Of a stretch of DNA of 64,000 bases, positions 29,901-38,957 are shown piece by piece. The DNA comes from Ostreococcus mediterraneus (Eukaryota > Chlorophyta > Mamiellophyceae > Mamiellales > Bathycoccaceae), in contig WMKK01000002.1 of the NCBI GenBank assembly GCA_012295225.1, forward strand, positions 609,949 through 673,948. Direction: 5' to 3'. The notes under the pieces were generated by a model. That model saw only the letters and a program-made list of their open reading frames with translations, did no database searches and was not told the origin of the DNA. Numbering within the stretch: the stretch's first letter is position 1; every line of letters begins with the position of its first letter. A program made the position numbers and the translations under genes.

Positions 29901-30847
29901 CGGAGCGGGGGCGGGCGCCGCAACTGCGCCGCCAGCGCCTGGCGTCGGAATCATCGTTCCCGGCGGAACACCTTGCATCATTTGCGCAGCCGAACCTGCA
30001 AACCCACCCACACCTTGTGTCGCTGCCGCGCCTCGCAAAATTGGCGCCCCATTTGGCAACAACCCGTTGCCTCCCATCATTTGCTGTTGCGCGCCCGGGT
30101 GCATACCTCCCATCACCGCCTGCGGCGGCATCGATCGTGAATCCCCAATGCCCTGGAACAAAGCCCCTATTTGTTTACCAGCTGCAGCCGCCGCGGCTGC
30201 TGAACCAGGCTTTGCTCCATCCTGCATGCTTCCTTGTCGCTGAATCATGATCCGAGCGACGGCTTGCAGACGCGCTTCAAGCGTCGCCTTATCGCAATAT
30301 TCCTCCTGCGAGCGTTAAAAACATCGATAATCTCCGTCAGTCAAGCATCCTTAACTTCACCACCAACATATCTATGCGCTCGAAAGCGCGCGAGACGATC
30401 GAAACCCGGCACAAAATGCGTCGTCGCGCGTCGCGTAGAGTAATCCACGCACCTTGCTCCGCGCCCCGCGATACACGGCTTCTTCCAATCGCAAAACAAA
30501 GTCCGGCAGCTTGTGCTTCCACTCATTCGTCAACGATGGTTTTCTTTGCTTGAACACTCGCAATCTACATCGATGCACACAAAAACCACGTCAGTACACG
30601 TAACATTAATATGCGCCGAAACCGTCCTCGCGCGCCCGTCCCGTTCAAACATCCAAGACCTAACCCTCCCACATCATTCGAAACATTTCCGCCCTCTCTC
30701 GCGCGCGTCGCTCACGCACATGTGCTGTATCAAGATTTTCCGTTGCGGAATATCATCATCACTCTGCCACGTCCTCCACCGATGCTTATCCCCGCTCGCG
30801 CCCGACGATTTCGCGCCCGACTGCGAGCCATTCCCCGACCCATCCAT
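26916..30847 (-). CDS. HAC: p300/CBP-type histone acetyltransferase (HAC) with N-terminal KIX domain (3 exons)
   Basis: I model exons 30847-30720, 30564-30453 and 30305-26916, with introns of 155 and 147 bp (GTGCGT...GTAG and GTGCGT...GCAG), giving ~1,209 aa. Joining the exons yields a KIX domain at residues ~23-98: WRTWQSDDDIPQRKILIQHI, LRVFKQRKPSL, then EWKHKLPDFVLRLEEAVYRG and EEYCDKATLEARLQAVA. A Met/Gln/Gly/Ala-rich linker follows, then TAZ1 (~285-358, HxxxC/CxxxC pattern), a PHD region (~470-575, CDYCEDWYHQIC), the KAT11 catalytic domain (~612-882, FIWACPPFQGDDYILYCHP), ZZ (~1048, CRELEPGKGW-type pattern, WRCETCPDFDICDSC) and TAZ2 (~1105-1185). It acetylates histones and serves as a transcription co-activator in the nucleus. 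Order and motifs match plant HACs; no bromodomain is seen. Confidence 0.92.
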
Positions 30848-31469
30848 CGTGCTCGAACGACCAATCGTGACCCCTCACGCAGTCCCTCCACCCAACGACG
30901 CCCCTCCGCCGGGGCCCGCGCGCGCGATCGCCCGCGCGCGCGCCCTCACCCGCGCCCGTCGCCGCGCGCCCTGTGGCGTCTCCACGCGCCCGAGCCGCGC
31001 CGCGTGTCCGACGAGTTCCACCGCACACCGCGCGGTGCGAGTCACACTGCGGGCGACGTCGCGCGCTCCGGCGCGACGCGCGACGCTCGCGCATTCCGAC
31101 GTCGGGGCGGACGATTTCGAACGACGCGACCGAACGCGCGGCGTTCGAAGCGGCGTGGACATAAACCCTGTGTTTGTGTATAAAGAGTTCTGAGACCTCT
31201 ATGTGAGACACGCGTGGGGGCATGTGGATCCGAGTGTAAGGGTGTGTTTTTAGTAATGTAAGTGCTAAGACCTCTATGTAGAGGTGTTTGTGTATACGCG
31301 TACGCGGTGTCGGCGGGTTGACCTGACGCGGTCGGCGCGTGCGCGAGGCGGCATTGCGCGCGCGTTCGTCCGCCGTGGAGAGTGGAGCGCGCGCGTGTGC
31401 TTCGTTAAGGGGTTTTTGTACGCGTGCGTTGGCGTTGGCGTTGGCGTAGGAGTCCGAGGCGCGCGCACG
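30848..31469. promoter_or_regulatory. Divergent promoter between HAC and CDP-DAG synthase, with duplicated motifs
   Basis: These 622 bp separate two divergent genes. The HAC-proximal half is extremely GC-rich and holds only artefactual frames. The other half has two short motifs, each present twice: GTGTTTGTGTATA at 31170-31182 and 31284-31296, and AGACCTCTATGT at 31193-31204 and 31268-31279. The second copy lies in an inverted repeat, CCTCTATGTAGAGG (31271-31284). A TATA-like TATAAAG sits at 31179-31185, on the strand of the CDP-DAG synthase gene. Confidence 0.45.
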
Positions 31470-32786
31470 ATGCTGACGATGCCGACGATGGTTGTTGCGA
31501 ATCGCCAACCGCGTTGGACGTTTTCTGGGCTGAGCTCGCGCGCGCGGGGGGGGGCGAGCGCGCGAGGGGGCGATGTGGATGTGCGACGGGCGTGCGCGCG
31601 TGCGGGGGCGGTGCACGCGGGGACGGTGCGCGCGGGGGCGGTGCGTGCAAGTGCTGGGGAGGTTTCGGGGAGGGGGACCACGGCGCCGGCGCGCGGAGGT
31701 CGAGGGGAGTTTGGGTTTGGAATGGCGCGGTTCGCGAGCGCGTCGTGCGGTGGGTGTGCGGTGGTAGAACGTGATGGTGGTGCATGCGCGCGTCGGGCCG
31801 TGCGCGCGCGTGCGGCGGCGGCGGGCGCGAGCGAGGATGACGACGCAAAGCCGAAAAAGGTGTCCAACTTTGTGATGCGCGTGGCGAGCGCGCTCGCGAT
31901 GGGCGCGATCGGTGCGCTCATTGTGTTCGCGGGTGCGTGGCCGTTTGCGCTGGCGATGGCGGCGTTTAACGCGGCGTCGTGCATAGAGTTTTTTGGCATG
32001 GTAAAGGAGATGAATAAGGAGCTTCCCTATCCTCCGCCCGAGTGGGCGATTCGGCTGTGCACGTTGGTGTGCGGGTCGTTGCCTATTTTATTGCACGTCA
32101 TGCATGGGCGGATGTCTGCAATTCTCATCGCGCTCGTGATATCGTTCACCGGACTCACGGCGATGCTCATCGTGAACGAAGAGTCGCATTTTAACGAATT
32201 CACGTCGTCCCTGTTTGGGTTGTTTTACTGTGGATTTTTGCCGACGTTTTGGGTCAAGCTTCGCGGAATGAGTGGAGTCGCTTTGCAGCAAAGCGGAACG
32301 ATCATTCCGCACTGGCCAGCATGGCTCGGTGGTCCAGAGGTATGGTCTCTTGGACTCGCGGCGACGTTGACGACGGTGCTGTGCATCGTGAGCGCGGATG
32401 TCGGCGCGTACGCTTTTGGCAAGACGTTTGGTAAAAACAAGCTCACAGTGGTGAGCCCGAACAAAACCGTCGAAGGTGCTATCGGTGGGCTTTTAGCCAC
32501 GATTGGTATGTGTGTTGGGATGTTTAAAGCACTCGGATGGCCAGGGACTTTACTTCAAGGCGCGATTTTGGGCACCACCGTGTTCCTTACGTCCATTTTT
32601 GGCGATTTGCTGGAAAGCGTCATGAAGCGCAACGCGAAGATGAAAGATAGTGGAGACCTCATACCCGGACATGGCGGGTTATTGGATAGATTTGACTCGT
32701 ACATGTTCACTGGAAGTGTGACCTACTACTTTGTCATCGCCGTCCTTGGAGGCATGCGAAGCATTTTCGCCGTGCGGTATTATTAA
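31470..32786 (+). CDS. Plastid CDP-diacylglycerol synthase (phosphatidate cytidylyltransferase)
   Basis: The 438-aa protein starts MLTMPTMVVANRQPRW and has ~125 Ala/Arg/Gly-rich residues that fit a long plastid transit peptide. Eight or so membrane segments follow (e.g. ALAMGAIGALIVFAGAWPFA; LAATLTTVLCIVSADVGAYA). The CdsA signature lies at ~374-409: SIFGDLLESVMKR, KDSGDLIPGHGG and LLDRFDS, with the conserved Asp, Lys-Arg and GHGG-x2-DR residues. It makes CDP-DAG from phosphatidate and CTP, the precursor of phosphatidylglycerol needed in thylakoids. The transit peptide and the FGKTFGKNKLTVVSPNKTVE block agree with the plastid CDS4/5 type. The frame is open upstream, but 31470 is the first ATG. 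Confidence 0.93.
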   Translation: MLTMPTMVVANRQPRWTFSGLSSRARGGASARGGDVDVRRACARAGAVHAGTVRAGAVRASAGEVSGRGTTAPARGGRGEFGFGMARFASASCGGCAVVERDGGACARRAVRARAAAAGASEDDDAKPKKVSNFVMRVASALAMGAIGALIVFAGAWPFALAMAAFNAASCIEFFGMVKEMNKELPYPPPEWAIRLCTLVCGSLPILLHVMHGRMSAILIALVISFTGLTAMLIVNEESHFNEFTSSLFGLFYCGFLPTFWVKLRGMSGVALQQSGTIIPHWPAWLGGPEVWSLGLAATLTTVLCIVSADVGAYAFGKTFGKNKLTVVSPNKTVEGAIGGLLATIGMCVGMFKALGWPGTLLQGAILGTTVFLTSIFGDLLESVMKRNAKMKDSGDLIPGHGGLLDRFDSYMFTGSVTYYFVIAVLGGMRSIFAVRYY

Positions 32787-32935
32787 CCGTCGTCGCACAA
32801 CGACGCAGAGCACTGCGCTATTGTGCAACGTAAAACGCTGCGCATATTTTTCCTCAAAACAATAAACGTGTAGAAATAAGTAATACGGATTGAAATGCAG
32901 ATAATATACAACAATCACCTCAAACGGTTGGTTTT

Positions 32936-33724
32936 CTACGCCACTGGTCGCGCTCTAATCAACGACGTCGTGCCTAAATGTCTAGTTTCGTGCTCAATAA
33001 TTTCAAGCCCAGCCTCCTTGACCAGCGCGACGATGTCGCGGTTCCAATAACATCCCCATTTCACCGCATGTGCGTGCGCGTGCGCGTCTAGTATGTTATT
33101 CAGCCACGTGTATTGGCTCCTGCCGTGCTCCAAGAGTAATATTTCGCCATTCAATTTGCACGCGTTCGCCATGGCTCTCAGCGCGCCGACGGGATCGTCG
33201 TACGAACATAACCCAAAAGTGTCCACCACCGTATCCACAGAACGACGCTTCACAACTTTCCCTAACGTCTTGACGTCTCCGTGCACGAATACCATCGTAA
33301 CGCCCCCCGTACCCGCGTGCTTCGCCTTGGCCTCAGCCTCGGCGAGCATCCCGCGCGACGCGTCAACCGCCGTCACCTCGCGCACCTTGTCCGCGTCATA
33401 CATGCCAATATTCCTCCCAGTCCCGCTCGCGACTTCAAGCACTCGCCCACGCGCGTGAGTACCGATCAACGACCGCCGCGCGTGCGAGATACCGCTCCAG
33501 TACTCGTGCGCATCGACGCTGGCATCGAACGAAGAACTCTCGGCATCGTACGCCGCGATTCGCGTCGCGCCGTCGACGCGTTCGGCGCGAGATCCGCACG
33601 CCCCGCACGACGACGGCGGTTGCGGCAATCCGTACCCGTATCCAACGACTGCGCCCACGAGCGCGACCGTGGATGCGGCGGATGTCGCCACGAAGGCGCG
33701 AAGCATCGCGTTGTGACGCGCCAT
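32936..33724 (-). CDS. SAM-dependent methyltransferase, OMS1/METTL7-like, membrane-anchored
   Basis: The 262-aa protein starts with a hydrophobic anchor (AFVATSAASTVALVGAVVGY), then a short Cys-containing linker (SSCGACGS). A class I methyltransferase fold follows: motif I VLEVASGTGRNIGMYD (~95), an acidic motif (VTAVDASRGMLAEAE), motif III FVHGDVKTLG and post-motif VVDTFGLCSYDDPVGAL, then EILLLEHGRS. The sequence resembles mitochondrial OMS1 and animal METTL7 proteins, whose substrates are poorly defined; METTL7 enzymes methylate thiols. Organelle membrane attachment is inferred from the anchor. Its ATG is 92 bp from that of TERT on the other strand. Confidence 0.82.
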   Translation of the reverse strand: MARHNAMLRAFVATSAASTVALVGAVVGYGYGLPQPPSSCGACGSRAERVDGATRIAAYDAESSSFDASVDAHEYWSGISHARRSLIGTHARGRVLEVASGTGRNIGMYDADKVREVTAVDASRGMLAEAEAKAKHAGTGGVTMVFVHGDVKTLGKVVKRRSVDTVVDTFGLCSYDDPVGALRAMANACKLNGEILLLEHGRSQYTWLNNILDAHAHAHAVKWGCYWNRDIVALVKEAGLEIIEHETRHLGTTSLIRARPVA

Positions 33725-33816
33725 TACTCGCCGACGACGATGGCATCAACGTAAGCGTCCGGGCAGGTGACACGCGACACTCAAAGAGAAACACCCGCGC
33801 CGAGTTCGTCCGCGGC
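33725..33816. promoter_or_regulatory. Very short divergent promoter (methyltransferase / TERT)
   Basis: Only 92 bp separate the two ATG codons on opposite strands, so core promoters and 5' UTRs must overlap. I see no TATA box. The TERT start could be placed further upstream only by overlapping the methyltransferase gene. Confidence 0.5.
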
Positions 33817-36800
33817 ATGACGAGCGCGCCGCGCCGGGCGAAACGCGCGCGAGAGGCGACGAGCGCGGTCAACGAAGATGCCGCGCGCGTTCAAAAGTCT
33901 CAAATCGCTCGACCGGGCGCGCGCGCTAACGCGCGCGCGGCGCACGACCCGCGGGCGAAGAAAATGAAGACGGCGGAGAGAAAAATGCCGCACGTGCCGC
34001 TGGTGTTGACGGCGACGCACGCGCGCGTGCGTACGTTGGAGGTGCGTGGAGATACGACGGTGCATGGTTTGAATCAGATGATGATTTCGACGACGCTGAA
34101 ACGACGAGTGACGACTGACGAATGCGCGCGCGCGCGGTTTCGACACGCAGGAGACGATTGAGTACATGTGCGCGCGTCATGGGTTGCCCCAGCCCGTGCT
34201 TCGGCGCGCCGGAGACTCGGAGGAGTACACAGAAGTTTTGTTGCGACAGACGTTTGCGTTTGCGGACGACGCTGCGCCGTCGACGTCTGGGCGCGAGACG
34301 TCGCTCGAGCGCACGCGAAGCGTCATGGATATCGTACACAGCGCGATAGACTATCTGTTCAAAGCATCGGCAAAGCCGCGGAACGTGCTGTGTAAAGGCA
34401 TGCATAGAAGAATTGATAGCGGGACCAAGGCGCGAGAGCGAACGATGGAGTTACGAGGCACGCCGTCCGTGACGGTGTCGTGCGCGACCAGTGCGTATGA
34501 GGCATTCACGTCGCCCGTGTGGGAGATTTTATGCGATAGAATAGGGGAAGAGATGATGATGCGCATTTTGCTCTATTGTAGCGTGTTCATACGCGTTGGT
34601 GCGGCGAAAGACACGCCGCTATTACAGATTTGTGGATACGCGATCGTCGATTCGAGCAGTCGCATGCGCGTCGCGAACGCAAAGATGACGAACAAAACGC
34701 GGATGCAGGCGCAGCGCGAAAAGCGTGCGGCCAAAAGTGCGAGAAAACGAAAGAAGGCGGAGGAAGCTGAAGCCGCACGGGCAGATTCTCATGCGATAGA
34801 GTCCAGGTGCGCATCGGACGACAAAACTACGAGCCCGCTCACGAAAAATCCATTTATTAGCGAGGTGGATTTGCAAGAGGTCGTGCGCTTGTCTGAAGTA
34901 TTGCGGTCATCGCAAGACGTTCAAGTGTCAACTAATAGCGAACAATCGACGGAGGTTTGTGAGACGCAAAGTGAACCCGACGATACTGTCACGCAGGAGG
35001 TTGTCACAAAGCCAAAGGAGAAGCGAAAGCATCGAGCGCCGAGCTGGATTCGCAAGCGCGAGAAACGTAAACTTCAACAGATCCAACTCGAGACAGAAGA
35101 ACCTCAACGCATCGTGGTGGATACCGAGATACACAAACCGCACGTGCAACGAGTCGGTCGTGTCGTGGATCGAACAGCTACTACAACTCGCGACAATAAA
35201 GTCAAGCTCGCAGCCGTCGTGTTTGATCGCAACACATTCATGTTTCGCTCATCTTTTGCAAAAAAGCCTGGTTTGCCAGCATGTCACGTTCTTCGTTCCA
35301 GTGGCACGGGCGTGCGCGCATCTCGGCGAATGTTTCATGACATTTTCAATCCGAACAAGTTTGCAAAGATTGCTAGAGATCATGGTAGACGACGCGCAAG
35401 AAATGCGAAGAGCACGCACAAGGTGCCGCACAAATTCCGCAGAGCGTTGTTGCCAGCGTTTGAAATCGCTCTCGAACGTGCGACGACATGTCCGTTCGCG
35501 GTGCTTCTCAATCGACACGCACCCATGCCACATTCACTGATGGTCGCGTCTAGTCGAGTGACTGATATGCGGGATGAATCGTTGCTTTCAGCGTACACTT
35601 CTCCGCGCTCAGTCGCCGCGTTCGTGTGGGCCGTTATCGATTACATTTTCCCAAACGAGCTTTTGGGCGGTGAAAAGACTCGAAGTGCTTTACAAGATTT
35701 CATCAAGCGTGTAGTTTCGATGCGTCGATACGAACGCTGTACGCTTCACGAGGCTATGCATCACGTTCATACGGGGGATTTTAAATGCTTCAAAGCGGTC
35801 AAGACCAACGTGGGAAGCGCCGGGCAAGCCGAAGCAAGTCAACGTCGCATGGTGTGCAGGTGGATCGCGTGGTTGGTAAACGAGATGGTTTTCCCGCTCA
35901 TAAGAGCACACTTTTATTGTACAGATACGCAAACGCACAGGCAGCGTATGTTCTTCTATAGAAAAGGTGTATGGGCCCGTCTCGTGAGCGCAACGCTGCA
36001 AAATTTAGAGCAAACATCCTTCAAGCGCCTATCGATGAAGGACGCATCAGCCATGCTCGAACGGGCGAATAAATCAAACTTGGGCTTTTCGAACATCCGA
36101 TTTCTACCAAAAGGGACTGGTTTACGCCCGGTCGCAGTGCTGAATAAGCCTTCGAAATTCGTAGTTAAGGTGAAGAAAGTTCGCACAGTGAAGGAGTTTC
36201 ACGCCGTCAATTCTCGTTTGAAGGAAGTGTTCGACGTGCTCGCCTACGAGACAGTTCGCGACCCGAGCGTCATGGGTGCCGCAGTTGGAGATTATAAATC
36301 CACGTTGATTCGTCTCGGACCATGTTTACGAGCGATACGCCACCAGAGACGATTGGGACGATGCGGCAAGGCTTTCGTGCTCGCGACAGACATCAAAGGC
36401 GCGTTTGACAATCTTCCACTGAGCACGCTCGAACGTATTGCCGTGGATTTGCTTCAAGGGGCGTCATATCAGACGCTCAAGTACACAGTGATGAAGCGAG
36501 ATGGCACGACCAAGTACAAAAAGACTGTCACATCTGTCGATTCCGATGAGGTCCGTGGCGTGCCGGGACCTCTGGTGACTGAGGCTGATCGTCGACAGAA
36601 CACGGGCGGTGTGGCCCTTCTGAAGAATGAGTCTAGAGGGTCAGTCATCGTAGACAATGGCATGGCGACTGAAATTTCTAATGATGACATTGTACCGCTT
36701 CTACGCGCACATCTCAATGAGAACATAGTATCTTCATGCGGCAAATTTATGCTGCAAACCGTCGGCATACCGCAAGGATCGATTGTGTCTCCACTTCTCT

Positions 36801-37678
36801 GTTCGCTATTTTACGGGCATCTAGAGCGCGAATACAAATTGTTGACTGGTGTTTGCGATGCCACATCAACTATTTGTCGGTGGATGGATGACATTCTTCT
36901 CATCACGACAGATGAAGCGCGAGCGAAGACTTTCATCGATACGTGCAAACGCGGTTTTGAAGAACACGGTTGTTCGCTCAATACGTTGAAAACTTTGTGC
37001 AACTTTGACCACAAACCAGATGTAACGCGGCGAACTTTTGTAAGTTCTGACGGGAACGAATTCATTCCTTGGTGTGGCATATTGATAAACGTCGACACAT
37101 TGGAGATCATGGTCGATTACTCGCGCTATGCGGGTGAATTTCTTCGAGAGACGATGAATCTCCCAATTGCTCGTACGGCGTGGCTTCGATTACCCGATCG
37201 CATTTGTGGCTTTTTGAAACCAAAGTGCGCGGCATTGTTTTACGACGAGTCGATCAATTCACCTCTTACTTGTAGAGTTAACGTTTTCCAGCTCTTTCTC
37301 ATGGCGGCGATGAAAACGCACAGTTACGTAGCCGCAGTGAGTAAGATTCCTGGGTGCAATCCGATAGCCCCTGTGGCGCTCTACCGGGCCATCAAGCACG
37401 CTATTAATTTTGGCCAGATATTAATTCAACGGCATACTGCCCGCGCGCGTGCACACTGCGGAAGCATAGGACGGATTCCGAACGCACACGTTGAATTTCT
37501 TGCTCGCACGGCTTTTCTTAGCGTTCTTGTACGGAAACAGGCGAGATACAAACGCACGATCGAGCTCCTCGTTTCAGGGTTGAGCTCTCGTGAAATGAAA
37601 CGCGCAACTAGAAATGCGCTGCTCAAGCCAGCCACAGATCCATCGCGCAGTGCGATATTCGAAACAATTAGATTTTAG
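33817..37678 (+). CDS. TERT: Telomerase reverse transcriptase (2 exons)
   Basis: I model exon 1 33817-34041 and exon 2 34151-37678, with a 109-bp intron (GTGCGT...GCAG, branch-like GACTGACG). Joining gives 1,250 aa and a continuous N-terminus, ...THARVRTLE|ETIEYMCARHGL. TEN-like residues include KPRNVLCKGMHRR. A Lys/Arg/Glu-rich linker follows. The T motif is at ~660 (HRQRMFFYRKGVWARL). RT motifs: 1 (FSNIRFLPKGTGLRPVAVL, ~722), A (ATDIKGAFDNLP, catalytic Asp, ~820), B' (GIPQGSIVSPLLCSLFY, ~946), C (CRWMDDILLIT, two Asp, ~985), D (HGCSLNTLKT) and E (WCGILINVDT, ~1049). The A-to-B' insertion is typical of telomerase. It copies the telomere repeat from an RNA template in the nucleus. Motif C has Trp-Met before DD, where many TERTs have other residues. 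Confidence 0.95.
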
Positions 37679-37770
37679 ACTTCTGTCCTTGGAAAACATG
37701 TTCATCGACTGGAAACTTGCCGGTTGGTAATTCTACTTCAAAACGCGTCACATCACTTTATTCGTTGGGA

Positions 37771-38550
37771 CTAACGAGCGGCATCCTCATGCGAGAAGCG
37801 GCACGAGTCACCGCGTTGGCACTTGCCGTCTCGCCAATCGAAGCATAAGCCACGAGGGCGGTCGTTTCGCGCATACGGACGGTCGTCCCGACGTCGGTCG
37901 TCGTATCCACCGCCGCGTCGGTCGTCGTATCCACCGCCGCGACGGTCATCGTAACCACCGCCACGACGGTCATCTCGGCCACCGCGTCGATCGTCGTATC
38001 CACCACGGCGGTCGCCGCCACGTCGATCATCATAGCCGCCGCCGCGTCGATCGTCTCTTCGGTCGTAATCCCGTCTCGGCGCCTGCGAACGGAATTCATC
38101 CGCGCTCTTCGCCTTTCCTTGCGCAATCTCGCATCGAATTTCACGACCAAGTAAATCTTGATTATTATTCGCCGCAATCGCCGCATCAGCTTCGGTTTGC
38201 ACCGCAAATTTCACAAACGCCAATCCCTTTGGCCTCTTGGTGTGATAATCCTTGGGCATGTACACGTCGAGCACGTTCCCGTGCGGCTCAAACATCGCGC
38301 GAATATCGTCCTCACGCGCGTCCCAAGTAATATTGCGCACGAGCACGGTCACGCCTGGCAAATCGCGCGGATGCGGACCTTCGCGTTCGGCAGGCGGGGC
38401 GCCGCGATCGCCGCCATCGGCATCGGCGATTGGGGCATCGCCGCCACCCGCATCGGCGCCGTCGGCGTCGCCCGCGGCGACCACCGGCGCAGAACGGCGT
38501 GGGTTATCGTCGTCCGCGATTCGTTCGTGTTCGTCGTCGTGATCTGACAT
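37771..38550 (-). CDS. RNA-binding protein: RRM + RGG/YDDR repeats + CCCH zinc finger
   Basis: The 259-aa protein has an acidic leader (MSDHDDEHERIADDD), then an RRM at about 68-140 with RNP2-like VTVLVRNITW and RNP1-like KGLAFVKF, then a tract of about eight YDDRRGG(G) units (residues ~165-225). A CCCH finger ends it: C-x7-C-x5-C-x3-H in CFDWRDGKCQRGDSCRFSH. This resembles Gly-rich or cold-shock RNA-binding and splicing-associated proteins of plants and algae. The RGG-like tract is the kind of sequence that is arginine-methylated and phase-separates. The frame is open further upstream, but the Met at 38550 begins the typical acidic N-terminus. Confidence 0.88.
   Translation of the reverse strand: MSDHDDEHERIADDDNPRRSAPVVAAGDADGADAGGGDAPIADADGGDRGAPPAEREGPHPRDLPGVTVLVRNITWDAREDDIRAMFEPHGNVLDVYMPKDYHTKRPKGLAFVKFAVQTEADAAIAANNNQDLLGREIRCEIAQGKAKSADEFRSQAPRRDYDRRDDRRGGGYDDRRGGDRRGGYDDRRGGRDDRRGGGYDDRRGGGYDDRRGGGYDDRRRDDRPYARNDRPRGLCFDWRDGKCQRGDSCRFSHEDAAR
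37884..38060. repeat. In-frame minisatellite encoding YDDRRGG repeats
   Basis: About 177 bp of imperfect tandem units of roughly 18-24 bp (core CGACGATCGACGACGCGG on the coding strand) make the Arg/Gly/Asp-rich part of the RNA-binding protein. Units vary at synonymous positions, so the array is not brand new, but neighbouring units are nearly the same and length differences between strains are likely. Confidence 0.75.
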
Positions 38551-38957
38551 CTTTGTGCGATACGGGTTCTGCGACGCGCGTGTGATTGTGACGACACAAT
38601 TCTGGGACAATTCACGGCGTCGCGAAACGTCGGCGTCACTCACGCGTTGACTGGGGCGCGCGGGACTGGCGGGACTGGATGAACTAGGAACGGTAATTAT
38701 AAAATCTTCTAAACACCTAAACAATTAATATGATGAAGCTTACTACATAAAACACATGACCAAAGATAAAGGGGGAGGGAAGGAAGAGGAAGAGGAAGAG
38801 TCAACCCATCGCGAGAGGAGAACGCCGTTTCATTCGTCTCGCGTTTCGTCTTCGTCTCGCGAGAGACAGAAAACGAAATGATAAAGTAAATATAGGACAA
38901 TTTTTTCTTCATAACGAAGAAAATTCATCGTGGTGCCTCTTCGATGAGCGGCACCAT
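38551..38957. other. Intergenic region, low-GC, with a GA-rich tract
   Basis: About 407 bp between the desaturase 3' end and the start of the RNA-binding protein gene, both on the minus strand. It holds a purine tract (38771-38800, GGAAGGAAGAGGAAGAGG) and an AT-richer stretch (38700-38940) that stands out against the window. Short frames here have no gene-like features. It is probably the promoter and 5' UTR of the RNA-binding protein gene plus the terminator area of the desaturase gene. Confidence 0.4.

Noticed and set aside
34151-37678. Reverse transcriptase that might belong to a retroelement
   Set aside because: The T motif, TERT-type motif spacing and E motif WCG identify host telomerase; there are no terminal repeats, integrase or endonuclease.
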